Shown here: piece by piece, positions 36,940 to 45,154 of the stretch
Position numbering within the stretch: the stretch's first letter is position 1
Layout of the letters: each line of letters begins with the position of its first letter
Source: Sinomicrobium soli
GTDB taxonomy: Bacteria > Bacteroidota > Bacteroidia > Flavobacteriales > Flavobacteriaceae
Reading direction: 5' to 3'
NCBI RefSeq assembly: GCF_003285545.1
Contig: NZ_QLNV01000006.1
Span: forward strand, 62,001 to 126,000
Length of the DNA: 64,000 nucleotides
Position numbers and translations under genes: made by a program
Notes under the pieces: model-generated
Database searches by the model: none
What the model was told of the DNA's origin: nothing
The model's input: the letters and a program-made list of their open reading frames with translations, nothing else

Positions 36940-37848
36940 ATGAAAGGAATAAAAGATTACGATGCGATCATCGTGGGAGGCAGTTATGCGGGCCTTTCCA
37001 CGGCAATGATCCTGGGAAGGGCGTGTATGGAGGTGCTGGTCATAGACAGTGCGAACCCGTGTAACAGGCAGACTCCCTATTCTCATAACCTGATCACCCA
37101 GGACGGGGTTCCGCCGCAGGTGATCAGTAATAAGGCCCGGGAACAGGTGTTGAAGTATCCTACGGTAAGCCTGCATTACGATTGGGCTTGTGAAGTACAT
37201 AAGGAAGAAAACGGGTTTTCGGTTACCACGGAACAGGGAAATGTTTACCGGGGCAACAAGCTTGTTTTTGCGACGGGAATAAGGGATATTATGCCCCGTA
37301 TTCCTGGATTTTCGGCCTGTTGGGGTATTTCCGTAATCCACTGTCCGTTCTGTCACGGATACGAGTACAAGGGTATGGATACGGGATTGATGATCAGCAA
37401 TGACCACGGAGCGGAACACGCGGTTTTTATCAATCACTGGGCAGGAAAGCTCACGGTTTTTCCGGCTGAAGGGTATTCGGTAACGGCAGCACACCGCGAA
37501 TTGCTGTCACGGCATGATATACGGGTAGAAGACAGGGCGGTCGAACGGTTATTGCACGAAGAAGGCAGATTACAGGCCGTACTGTTTTCGGATGGCGGAA
37601 GGCTCGATATCAGTGCGCTGTATGCGGCTTTACCTTTTGAACAGCACAGTGCCCTTCCGGAAACCCTGGGGTGTGAGCTGTCTGAAAACGGATATATTGA
37701 GGTTGACGGGTTCGGACAGACCAGTGTGGACGGTGTTTTTGCAGTGGGTGACAACTGTTCACCCATGAGATCGGTATCGGGTGCCATTGCTGCGGGGACC
37801 AGGGCCGGAGCCATGATCAGCCGGCAACTTATTCTCAAGGAGGATTAG
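36940..37848 (+). CDS. Thioredoxin-reductase-like FAD oxidoreductase
   Basis: A 302-residue flavoprotein of the class II pyridine nucleotide-disulfide family. The FAD site is IIVGGSYAGLS (about 10-20) and VFAVGDNCSP near the C-terminus. The redox-active pair is CPFC at 135-138 (HCPFCHGYE). The region expected to bind NADPH (148-160, GLMISNDHGAEHA) lacks GxGxxA, as in the GliT/HlmI dithiol oxidases and relatives with CPYCHGYE. It may therefore oxidise dithiols with oxygen instead of using NADPH, or use another donor. Its own TetR-type operator lies just upstream. Confidence 0.85.
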   Translation: MKGIKDYDAIIVGGSYAGLSTAMILGRACMEVLVIDSANPCNRQTPYSHNLITQDGVPPQVISNKAREQVLKYPTVSLHYDWACEVHKEENGFSVTTEQGNVYRGNKLVFATGIRDIMPRIPGFSACWGISVIHCPFCHGYEYKGMDTGLMISNDHGAEHAVFINHWAGKLTVFPAEGYSVTAAHRELLSRHDIRVEDRAVERLLHEEGRLQAVLFSDGGRLDISALYAALPFEQHSALPETLGCELSENGYIEVDGFGQTSVDGVFAVGDNCSPMRSVSGAIAAGTRAGAMISRQLILKED

Positions 37849-37964
37849 GGGTTAGCCTTATCAGGCAGTTGCGGGGTCATTGGAAGCGGATGGGATCACA
37901 TCGGGGAAGTACCTTGGAAAGACAAGCCCCGGGTTGATTTTATTTTTCCAATGGTCTTTTATTA

Positions 37965-37972
37965 TATCTTTG
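37965..37972 (+). promoter_or_regulatory. Candidate -7 box for the glycosyltransferase operon
   Basis: TATCTTTG, a perfect TAnnTTTG match, ends 4 nt before the first possible ATG (37977). Transcription would begin at or next to the start codon. No well-spaced TTG was found upstream. Confidence 0.45.
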
Positions 37973-37976
37973 CCCC

Positions 37977-38978
37977 ATGGGTATGGAATTTTCTTTTATA
38001 GTTCCGGTGTATAACAGGCCGGATGAGGTGGCGGAGCTGCTGGAGAGCATGGCCTGCCTGGATTATGAAAGGTCCTTTGAAGTGGTCATTGTGGAGGACG
38101 GCTCCGGGATATCGTCTGAAGAGGTTGTAAAACGGTATTCCGGAAAACTGAGCATCTCCTATTTCTACAAGGAGAATACAGGTCCCGGGGATTCCCGAAA
38201 TTACGGCATGCAGAAAGCTTCGGGGAATTATTTCCTCATTCTGGATTCCGATTGTATTCTCCCTCCGCACTACCTTTCGGAAGTACACCGCGAACTGGCT
38301 GAAAACTTTGTGCATTGTTTCGGAGGGCCCGATACTGCTCATCTTTCCTTTTCTCCCTTGCAAAAGGCCATAAACTATGCCATGACTTCGACGCTTACCA
38401 CTGGAGGAATAAGGGGGAAGAAGAATGCCGTAGGAAAATTTCAGCCCCGAAGCTTTAATATGGGGATTTCCCGTGAGGCTTTCCTTCGGACCGGCGGCTT
38501 CGGAAAAATACATCCCGGGGAAGATCCTGATCTCACCATCCGCCTTTGGGCAGCAGGTTATGAAACGCGTTTTTTTGAGCGGGCATACGTATATCACAAA
38601 AGGCGCATATCCTGGAAAAAATTCTATACACAGGTATACAAGTTCGGAATGACCAGGCCCATACTCAACCGCTGGCATCCGCAAACGGAAAAGCCGGTAT
38701 ACTGGCTTCCGGCATTTTTTCTGGCAGGGTTTCTGTTCAGCCTGTTGATGTGCCTGGCGGGAAACATATTTTTTATTAAATTATACCTTATATATTTTAT
38801 AGTGATATTTTTCGACTCGTGGTATAGCAGCGGTGGGATAAAGATCGCGCTGATGTCGGTTTTTGCCGTTCTCGTACAATTTTCCGGGTACGGATACGGT
38901 TTTATAAAGAGTACGTTTTATATAAAGATACTGAAGAAGGTCCCGGAAAGGGTATTTCCCGAATTATTTTTTGAATAA
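37977..38978 (+). CDS. Family 2 glycosyltransferase with C-terminal membrane segments
   Basis: A 333-residue GT-A transferase. The N-terminus EFSFIVPVYNRPDEVAELL is the nucleotide-sugar-binding start of GT2, with the acidic EDGSG and the DxD-like ILDSDC (metal binding) further on, then GPGDSRNYG and GEDPDL. Two hydrophobic segments near the C-terminus (about 240-263 and 264-285) suggest membrane association. It should add sugars to a surface glycan or lipid carrier; the acceptor is not known. ATG 37983 is an alternative start. First gene before ybbR and coaE. Confidence 0.85.
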   Translation: MGMEFSFIVPVYNRPDEVAELLESMACLDYERSFEVVIVEDGSGISSEEVVKRYSGKLSISYFYKENTGPGDSRNYGMQKASGNYFLILDSDCILPPHYLSEVHRELAENFVHCFGGPDTAHLSFSPLQKAINYAMTSTLTTGGIRGKKNAVGKFQPRSFNMGISREAFLRTGGFGKIHPGEDPDLTIRLWAAGYETRFFERAYVYHKRRISWKKFYTQVYKFGMTRPILNRWHPQTEKPVYWLPAFFLAGFLFSLLMCLAGNIFFIKLYLIYFIVIFFDSWYSSGGIKIALMSVFAVLVQFSGYGYGFIKSTFYIKILKKVPERVFPELFFE

Positions 38979-38981
38979 TTG

Positions 38982-39974
38982 ATGAAAGAGCGCAGCAAAC
39001 GAAATAAACCAAAGATCAGAAAGAGCGGAAAAGCTTCGCTGTTCATGTTCTTTTTCTTCTTCTCTTTTGTACTGTGGTTTCTCATAAAACTGCCTAACAG
39101 GTATACGACCTCCGTAACTTTAAAAGCGCACTATTCGGGGGTCCCGGAAGATAAACTCCTGATAAAACCACAGAAGAGTATCAAAGTGGCTGTCAATGCA
39201 AAGGGTTTCCGGCTGTTCGGGCTCAAGTATTTTGGTGAAAATGTCAATATCGACCTTTCCGGCATAAGAAAAAGGGGGGAGGATTATTTTCTGCTCGCTG
39301 CCGATATCCAGGGGCAGTTAAGGGCCGCCCTTCCGTCGGAAGTGAATGTATTGCAGGTAGCGGCAGATACCCTGTTTTTCAATCTCGCAAGGAATATTAC
39401 CAGGGATATTCCGGTACGACTGAAAGCTAATTTATCCTTTGCCCGGGATTACCGGGTATACGACAGTCTGGTGCTGTCTCCGAAACGTGTAAAGGTGTAT
39501 GGCCCTGACGTGGAAGTGAACCGGATAGATACCCTTTATACTTCTGAATTGGTGTTGAAGAATATAGATGCGGATATCGACCGGAAAATCCCTCTGGCCA
39601 TACCCGAAGAGTTCCGCCATTTGCGTTTCGAGCACAGGGAAGTGCAACTGAGTGCCAGGGTAGCCCGTTTTTCCGAACGCCGGATTATCGTACCTGTTAC
39701 GGTGACCAATGTACCGGAAAGTGTGGAAGTAAAAACATTTCCTTCCGAAATCGAAATTCGTTGCGAAGGTCCGCTCAGAGACCTGTCGGGGGTACACCCC
39801 TCGGATTTTATCGTCGCGGGGAATTACGACAGTATTGTGTCGGACAGTACCAGTTACCTGGTGCTGAAAGTATTGAAAATGCCGGATGCCGTGACGAGTA
39901 TAAGCCTGTCGCAATGGGAGGTGGATATCCTCAAGCAGGACAATACCGCGCAGCAGCCGGGAAAAGGGCAGTAG
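38982..39974 (+). CDS. YbbR-domain membrane protein (CdaR-like)
   Basis: A 330-residue protein with a basic N-terminus, one membrane helix (about 19-38, LFMFFFFFSFVLWFLIKL) and an extracytoplasmic part built of YbbR-like repeats (KLLIKPQKSIKVAVNAKG, VRLKANLSFARDY, RIIVPVTVTNVPESVEVKTFP). YbbR/CdaR regulates the diadenylate cyclase CdaA in Firmicutes. In Bacteroidota the gene commonly sits next to coaE, as here, and the role is inferred only. ATG 38982 is preferred to an upstream TTG at 38979. It starts 3 nt after the glycosyltransferase. Confidence 0.85.
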   Translation: MKERSKRNKPKIRKSGKASLFMFFFFFSFVLWFLIKLPNRYTTSVTLKAHYSGVPEDKLLIKPQKSIKVAVNAKGFRLFGLKYFGENVNIDLSGIRKRGEDYFLLAADIQGQLRAALPSEVNVLQVAADTLFFNLARNITRDIPVRLKANLSFARDYRVYDSLVLSPKRVKVYGPDVEVNRIDTLYTSELVLKNIDADIDRKIPLAIPEEFRHLRFEHREVQLSARVARFSERRIIVPVTVTNVPESVEVKTFPSEIEIRCEGPLRDLSGVHPSDFIVAGNYDSIVSDSTSYLVLKVLKMPDAVTSISLSQWEVDILKQDNTAQQPGKGQ

Positions 39975-40053
39975 CCGGAAAGATGGTCCGGGGGTATACA
40001 ATCTCCGGGAAAATCTTGTGAGAGAAGCAGAAAGTTGTTAAATTGATGGATGG

Positions 40054-40120
40054 TTGTTAGGTTATTAGGTTTTATTGCGTCTTGACTCAATAACCTAATA
40101 ACTTAGTAACTCAGTAACCA
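40054..40120. repeat. AATAACCT-type octamer repeats with inverted arm
   Basis: AATAACCT, AATAACTT, AGTAACTC, AGTAACC run in tandem with period 8 (about 40090-40120). The inverted unit GTTATTAGGTT (40061-40071) can pair with AACCTAATAAC (40092-40102) across a 20-nt loop. It lies between ybbR and coaE. A second copy is at 54041-54074. Confidence 0.65.
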
Positions 40121-40187
40121 AAGGATAAGTAACAATGGAATTGCAGGCCTGCCTGCGAAGTCAGGGTTGCCTTTAACTTGATAATAA

Positions 40188-40781
40188 ATGATCGTAGTAG
40201 GATTAACTGGGGGTATCGGTAGTGGAAAGTCTACAGTTGCACGTATGTTTTCGGAGTTGGGGGTGCCTGTTTATATTTCCGATATCGAAGCCGGGAAATT
40301 GATGCGGACCGCTCCGGAAATCAGGACGGCCATAGTAGCACTGCTGGGGGAGAAAGCCTATACACCCGGTGGCCCGGATAACGCGTATATTGCAGGAAAG
40401 GTATTTAGCGACAGGGCATTGCTCGGCAGGCTGAACGGTATTATTCACCCGGCGGTAGCAGCACATTTCAGGGGGTGGTATGCCAGGCAGCATGCACCCT
40501 ATGTCATAAAGGAAGCTGCCGTGCTTTTTGAAAGCGGTGGTAATAAGGAATGCGATGCCGTGGTTATGGTTACGGCACCGGAAGAAACCAGGATAAAAAG
40601 AGTGATGCAACGCGATACCGTAAGCAGGGAAGATGTTCTCCGGCGTATAGCTAATCAATGGGATGAAAAGCGGAAGGAAGCCCTTTCCGATTATGTCATT
40701 GTCAATACCGACCTGGAAAAAACCGAAAGGCAGGTCAGGGAGTTACACCCTGTTTTATCAAACCTTGAAGCGTCCCGTTAA
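40188..40781 (+). CDS. coaE: Dephospho-CoA kinase
   Basis: A 197-residue P-loop kinase for the last step of coenzyme A synthesis (dephospho-CoA + ATP to CoA). P-loop GLTGGIGSGKST at 5-16, DIEAGKLM (the usual D of the CoA-binding region), GIIHPAVAAHF, EAAVLFESG and the lid-region VMQRD..SREDVLRRI are all as expected. It lies downstream of ybbR, separated by an octamer-repeat hairpin of about 200 nt, so it may be transcribed independently. Normal length, intact. Confidence 0.94.
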   Translation: MIVVGLTGGIGSGKSTVARMFSELGVPVYISDIEAGKLMRTAPEIRTAIVALLGEKAYTPGGPDNAYIAGKVFSDRALLGRLNGIIHPAVAAHFRGWYARQHAPYVIKEAAVLFESGGNKECDAVVMVTAPEETRIKRVMQRDTVSREDVLRRIANQWDEKRKEALSDYVIVNTDLEKTERQVRELHPVLSNLEASR

Positions 40782-40841
40782 ATATCGTTTATTTTTGTTA
40801 AGGTTTGGTTAAAGGCTGGACAAACTGTATATTAAACCCTT

Positions 40842-40849
40842 AATTTTGC
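40842..40849 (+). promoter_or_regulatory. Candidate -7 box for the two-component system
   Basis: TAATTTTG ends 4 nt before the kinase ATG at 40854, so the predicted transcript would start at the initiation codon. The upstream TTG element is not well spaced, hence moderate confidence. Confidence 0.4.
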
Positions 40850-40853
40850 TTTA

Positions 40854-42425
40854 ATGAGCAAGAAATTATTCGTTCTGCTGGTAGCGTTGATGAGCTTATC
40901 CCTGATTGGTATTATTTTTGTTCAGGGATATTGGATAAAGACTGCCGTAGATGATAAGGAGGAACAATTCTCTACGAGTATCGTACAGATACTGAGGTCG
41001 GTTGCAGACAAGATCGAAAGAAGGGAGATAGAGGATTACTCCAACAGATACCTGCAACTTGTAGACAGTATAGGTAAGTTTAAGGAAGCTGAACTCCGGC
41101 AGATTTTGTTTATAGACAGAAACGAGGAAAATAACGAGACATTTATTTACTCTCACGGTGTTTTAGAAGAGGATTACGGGATATCTTCTACGTTCTTTGA
41201 TAGCGAATCGGATTCTATTCCTATTAAAAATTTTAACAGTAAACGAAGCACAATCATTTACGAAGAAGGGATAGATATCGATGGAAAAAAGACGTATACC
41301 CCTTCCGAAAGGATAGAAAAGATAGGGGGAATGACGGCTATTGACAAGGCGCAGTTCGAAACCTATTTTCAGCATTATGCCAAACGCAAGCCTATAAGTG
41401 AAAGAGTGTCTGACCAGGAAATCCAGCTGCTTTTGCAAAGGGAGCTTTCCGAGGCCGGGATTGATTTGGACTTTGAGTATGGTGTGTATGGCAACGATCT
41501 GGCCACCAAGGTAAGGTCAAGGGGTTTTGAACTGAGTGAGAGTACCAGGTATAAGGTTCCTATTTTCCTGGATGAGGAAGGCAAAACCGATTTTGCCCTG
41601 CTGGTGACATTTCCCCAGAAAAAGAAATTCCTCGTCTCCAGTATCATGGGAATGGCCCTGTTATCCATTATCTTCACGCTGATTATAGTTATAGCGTATT
41701 CCGGAGCCATTCACCAGCTGCTCCGTCAGAAACAGATCTCCGAAATAAAAACGGATTTCATCAATAATATGACGCACGAGTTCAAGACTCCGATTGCCAC
41801 GATCAATCTCGCCCTGGATGCCATCCGGAACCCCAAGGTTCTTGAAAATAACGACAAGGTCAGCCAGTACCTGCAAATGATCAGGGATGAGAATAAAAGA
41901 ATGCATGCGCAGGTAGAAAATGTATTGCGCATATCAAAACTGGAGAAAAACCAGCTGGAGATCAGTAAAAACAATGTGGACATTCACGACATTATCGAAG
42001 AAGCCATAGCACACGTATCTCTTATGGTGGAAAACCGGGGAGGGGAGATCCGTACAGATTTTAAGGCCGATCGCAGTGAGGTGCTGGCCAATGAATTCCA
42101 TTTTACCAATGTGCTGGTCAATATTCTGGACAATGCCATAAAATACTCTCCTGATTCGCCCCGGATCGATGTACATACCGAAACGGTAAAAAACAATATA
42201 GTGATCAGGATACAGGATCAGGGGATGGGAATGAGCAAGGCTGTACTCAAGAGGATATTTGAAAAATTTTACCGGGAACATACCGGGAACATCCACAATG
42301 TAAAAGGACACGGACTGGGACTGGCGTATGTGAAGAATGTCGTGGAGGATCACCAGGGAATGGTGTATGTGGAAAGTGAAAAAGATAAAGGAAGTACCTT
42401 TTTTATAAAGTTACCTTTAATATAA
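40854..42425 (+). CDS. Sensor histidine kinase (RprX-like)
   Basis: A 523-residue membrane kinase: membrane helix 1 (about 5-24), a periplasmic sensor region to about residue 260, membrane helix 2 (about 263-283), then a HisKA dimerisation domain. The phosphoacceptor is His308 (NNMTHEFKTPIATI), followed by an HATPase domain (NVLVNILDNAIKYS N box, DQGMGM, GHGLGLAYVK G box). It pairs with the response regulator 5 nt downstream. In Bacteroidota the pair in this place is usually named RprX/RprY. The stimulus is unknown. Confidence 0.93.
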   Translation: MSKKLFVLLVALMSLSLIGIIFVQGYWIKTAVDDKEEQFSTSIVQILRSVADKIERREIEDYSNRYLQLVDSIGKFKEAELRQILFIDRNEENNETFIYSHGVLEEDYGISSTFFDSESDSIPIKNFNSKRSTIIYEEGIDIDGKKTYTPSERIEKIGGMTAIDKAQFETYFQHYAKRKPISERVSDQEIQLLLQRELSEAGIDLDFEYGVYGNDLATKVRSRGFELSESTRYKVPIFLDEEGKTDFALLVTFPQKKKFLVSSIMGMALLSIIFTLIIVIAYSGAIHQLLRQKQISEIKTDFINNMTHEFKTPIATINLALDAIRNPKVLENNDKVSQYLQMIRDENKRMHAQVENVLRISKLEKNQLEISKNNVDIHDIIEEAIAHVSLMVENRGGEIRTDFKADRSEVLANEFHFTNVLVNILDNAIKYSPDSPRIDVHTETVKNNIVIRIQDQGMGMSKAVLKRIFEKFYREHTGNIHNVKGHGLGLAYVKNVVEDHQGMVYVESEKDKGSTFFIKLPLI

Positions 42426-42430
42426 AAATT

Positions 42431-43144
42431 ATGGAAGCAGTAAATAAGAAAATCTTGTTGGTTGAAGACGATCCCAATTTCGGGATTGTTCTTAAGGATT
42501 ATTTAGCGCTAAACAATTTTGATGTGGTTTTAGCAAAAAACGGAATGGAGGGGTTTGAAAAGTTTCGCAAGGAAAGTTTTGATCTTTGTATTCTCGATGT
42601 CATGATGCCTTATAAGGACGGGTTTACCCTGGCTAAGGAAATAAGGGAAAAAAACGAACATATCCCGATCATATTCCTCACCGCAAAGACCATGAAGGAG
42701 GATGTCCTGAAAGGATACAAGGCCGGGGCCGATGACTACCTGAACAAACCTTTTGACTCGGAGGTCCTGCTCTTCAAGATAAAGGCAATCCTTCAGCGTA
42801 AGGCCAACGGTGGTAATGCCGACAGTAACCAGTTCGAATTCCAGATAGGTAAATTCCACCTGAATTCCAAGCTGCGTTTTCTCACTTACGGAGAGGAAGA
42901 ACCCATCAAGCTGTCGCCCAAGGAAAATGAATTGTTACGCCTGCTGGCCCTGCACGAAAACGATCTGATGCCGAGGGAACTTGCGCTTACCAAGATATGG
43001 AGGGATGATAACTATTTTACTTCCAGGAGTATGGACGTGTATATTGCCAAACTGAGGAAATACCTCAAGAGAGATGAAGACGTGGAAATCCTCAATATTC
43101 ATGGTGAAGGGTTCCGGCTTGTGGTCAAGAGTGAAGCCGAGTAG
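42431..43144 (+). CDS. OmpR-type response regulator (RprY-like)
   Basis: A 237-residue regulator. Receiver domain 1-120 with Asp13/Asp14 (VEDDP), phosphoacceptor Asp56 (LCILDVMMP), Thr84-region FLTAK and Lys106-region NKPFD. The C-terminal winged helix (about 135-235) has SPKENELLRLL and TSRSMDVYIAKLRKYL, the OmpR/PhoB DNA-binding signature. It is cotranscribed with the kinase upstream (5-nt gap). The regulon cannot be read here. Confidence 0.94.
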   Translation: MEAVNKKILLVEDDPNFGIVLKDYLALNNFDVVLAKNGMEGFEKFRKESFDLCILDVMMPYKDGFTLAKEIREKNEHIPIIFLTAKTMKEDVLKGYKAGADDYLNKPFDSEVLLFKIKAILQRKANGGNADSNQFEFQIGKFHLNSKLRFLTYGEEEPIKLSPKENELLRLLALHENDLMPRELALTKIWRDDNYFTSRSMDVYIAKLRKYLKRDEDVEILNIHGEGFRLVVKSEAE

Positions 43145-43182
43145 CAATAAATAACCCGATCATAAAATAATTATCCGAAAGG

Positions 43183-43212
43183 AATAAAGCCCGCTGTCAT
43201 ACGGGCTTTATT
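43183..43212. terminator. Bidirectional terminator overlapping the rluA-type gene end
   Basis: Perfect 11-bp inverted repeat AATAAAGCCCG (43183-43193) / CGGGCTTTATT (43202-43212), 8-nt loop. It separates the convergent response regulator and pseudouridine synthase genes; the latter's stop codon lies in the loop. Confidence 0.8.
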
Positions 43213-43910
43213 GCATTTTGACAGGCTCTCCACAGGGCATCTCCTTCGGGCGGGGGGGCAACAATGGTAATTTTTTCTTTCTTTACGGGGTGTATAAAGG
43301 TAAGTGAACGCGCGTGCAGGTGTATGCTGCCATCCCGGTTACTCCGGTCATGGCCGTATTTGAGATCCCCCTTAACAGGCGATCCTATGGCCGATAGCTG
43401 TGCCCTGATCTGGTGATGCCTCCCGGTATGCAGGTCTATTTCCAGCAGAAAATAACGATCCAGTTTTTTGATAACCCGATAATTCAGGGAAGCTTTCTTC
43501 GCTTCCTCTACCTTTTTGGGATATGCATACGAACGGTTTTGTTTCTGGTTGCGTTTTAACCAGTGCTCAAGCAGTCCCTCCGGAGGAGAGGGGCATTTCT
43601 GAACGATGGCCCAGTAAGTTTTTCGGGCCTCTTTTTCGGCAAAGAGCCTGTTCAGGCGCGGAAGGGCCTTCGAAGTCTTTGCAAAGACAACGATACCACT
43701 CGTAGGGCGATCCAGGCGGTGTACCACCCCGAGGAACACATTACCCGGTTTGTCGTACTTGTACCTGATATATTCCTTAACCACTTCACTGAGCGGCTTG
43801 TCTCCCGTTTTGTCCCCCTGTACAATATCCCCCGGCCTCTTGTTTACGACAATGATGTGATTGTCTTCATAAAGCACCATAATATTGTTCCGGTCTGAAC
43901 GTATACTCAT
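43197..43910 (-). CDS. RluA-family pseudouridine synthase
   Basis: A 237-residue RNA pseudouridine synthase. The catalytic Asp lies in GVVHRLDRPTSGIVVFAKT (about 65-83), followed by KTYWAIV and the LLEIDLHTGRHHQIRAQL motif. There is no N-terminal S4 RNA-binding domain, so it is of the short type; the rRNA or tRNA target cannot be told from sequence. It begins just downstream of the octamer repeat array 2. A start at the internal ATG (about ten codons later, MVLYEDNHII) is also possible. Confidence 0.9.
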   Translation of the reverse strand: MSIRSDRNNIMVLYEDNHIIVVNKRPGDIVQGDKTGDKPLSEVVKEYIRYKYDKPGNVFLGVVHRLDRPTSGIVVFAKTSKALPRLNRLFAEKEARKTYWAIVQKCPSPPEGLLEHWLKRNQKQNRSYAYPKKVEEAKKASLNYRVIKKLDRYFLLEIDLHTGRHHQIRAQLSAIGSPVKGDLKYGHDRSNRDGSIHLHARSLTFIHPVKKEKITIVAPPPEGDALWRACQNAIKPV

Positions 43911-43923
43911 AATCCCTGTTTGT

Positions 43924-44040
43924 TAATTAGTCAATTAGCCAATTAGCCAATTAGTCAATTAGTCAATTAGTCAATTAGCCAATGTGCCAATTAGTCAATT
44001 AGCCAATTGGTCAATTATCACATTGGCACATTATCACATT
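43924..44040. repeat. Octamer repeat array, locus 2
   Basis: About 14 consecutive 8-base units, mainly AATTAGTC and AATTAGCC with AATGTGCC and AATTGGTC variants, ending in units of the inverted type (ATCACATT, GGCACATT). It occupies the whole gap between the pseudouridine synthase and panB genes, and its last bases form the panB stop codon. The final ~65 bases are almost the same as locus 3 on the other side of panB. Confidence 0.85.
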
Positions 44041-44857
44041 AATACTGTTCGTCATCATTGGGAAAATCGCTGTTCTTTACATCGTCAACGTATTGAGAGA
44101 TGGCATTTGTCATATCTTCGTACAGGTTCATATAACGGCGGAGGAAGCGCGGGCTGAACTCATAGGTCATGCCCAGCAGGTCGTGAAGTACCAGTACCTG
44201 TCCGTCTACGCCGTTTCCGGCGCCGATACCGATAACCGGGATGGAGACATTTTCGGCCACTTTCCGGGCCAGTGTGGCGGGGATCTTTTCAAGTACAATG
44301 GCAAAACATCCCATTTTTTCCAGGAAAATGGCATCCTCCAGGAGCTTCTCCGCTTCCTGCTCTTCCCTGGCCCTTACCGTATAAGACCCGAATTTATAGA
44401 TGGATTGCGGGGTAAGCCCGAGATGTCCCATCACCGGGATTCCCGCATGGAGGATTTTTTTGACCGATTCCTTTATTTCCTTTCCCCCTTCGATCTTGAC
44501 CCCGTGAGCGCCGCTTTCCTTCATGATGCGGATGGCGGAGCGCAGGGCTTCCTTGGGATCGGACTGGTAACTTCCGAACGGCAGGTCTACCACGACAAGG
44601 GCCCGTTTTACCGCCCTTATCACCGAAGAGGCATGATAGATCATCTGGTCGAGGGTTATGGGAAGGGTGGTTTCGTGCCCGGCCATGACATTACTGGCAG
44701 AATCTCCCACCAGGATGACATCTATCCCGGCACCGTCCACTATATGGGCCATGGAGTAATCGTAGGCGGTGAGCATACTTATTTTTTCACCGTTTCCTTT
44801 CATTTCGGAAAGCGATTTTACCGTCACTCTCCTGTATTCTTTTTTTGCAACCGACAT
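44039..44857 (-). CDS. panB: 3-methyl-2-oxobutanoate hydroxymethyltransferase
   Basis: A 272-residue (beta/alpha)8 enzyme of pantothenate (coenzyme A precursor) synthesis, transferring a hydroxymethyl group from methylene-THF to 2-oxoisovalerate. Signature elements: [28 protein letters not shown], the metal-site [22 protein letters not shown] and [21 protein letters not shown] with the catalytic Glu earlier ([10 protein letters not shown]). It is bounded on both sides by near-identical octamer arrays. Other pan genes are not next to it. Confidence 0.96.
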   Translation of the reverse strand: MSVAKKEYRRVTVKSLSEMKGNGEKISMLTAYDYSMAHIVDGAGIDVILVGDSASNVMAGHETTLPITLDQMIYHASSVIRAVKRALVVVDLPFGSYQSDPKEALRSAIRIMKESGAHGVKIEGGKEIKESVKKILHAGIPVMGHLGLTPQSIYKFGSYTVRAREEQEAEKLLEDAIFLEKMGCFAIVLEKIPATLARKVAENVSIPVIGIGAGNGVDGQVLVLHDLLGMTYEFSPRFLRRYMNLYEDMTNAISQYVDDVKNSDFPNDDEQY

Positions 44858-45055
44858 GCTATGTTATTTATGTTAGTATTAGCAGCTTCTGATAATATGC
44901 CGTAAAAATACTAAATTGTGTGCTTCCCACCGGTAAGCTGATGAGGAATTCCGGACGTGCCTGCCCGGAACCATCTCATGGAAATCGGGTATTTTTTGAT
45001 ATTTTATTTTCCAAAATTAGGCCTTTCCCGGGAACAGCCCTTATTTTGCGGAGAT

Positions 45056-45147
45056 AATGTGGTAATTAGTCAATTAGCCAATGTGCCAATTAGTCAATTA
45101 GCCAATTGGTCAATTATCACATTATCACATTGGCACATTATCACATT
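45056..45147. repeat. Octamer repeat array, locus 3
   Basis: Eleven to twelve 8-base units (AATTAGTC/AATTAGCC, AATGTGCC, AATTGGTC) followed by inverted-type units ATCACATT and GGCACATT. Compared with locus 2 it has one additional ATCACATT unit and is otherwise nearly identical over ~65 bases. It lies between panB and the TPM-domain gene. Confidence 0.85.
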
Positions 45148-45154
45148 GATAAAC

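Noticed and set aside
43924-44040. Possible CRISPR array
   Set aside because: The units are 8 bases without spacers and there are no cas genes; it is a tandem octamer repeat.
44957-45154. N-terminal extension of the TPM-domain protein
   Set aside because: The extension is the translation of the octamer repeat array (ISQLANxxISQLAN); the signal peptide begins at 45155.
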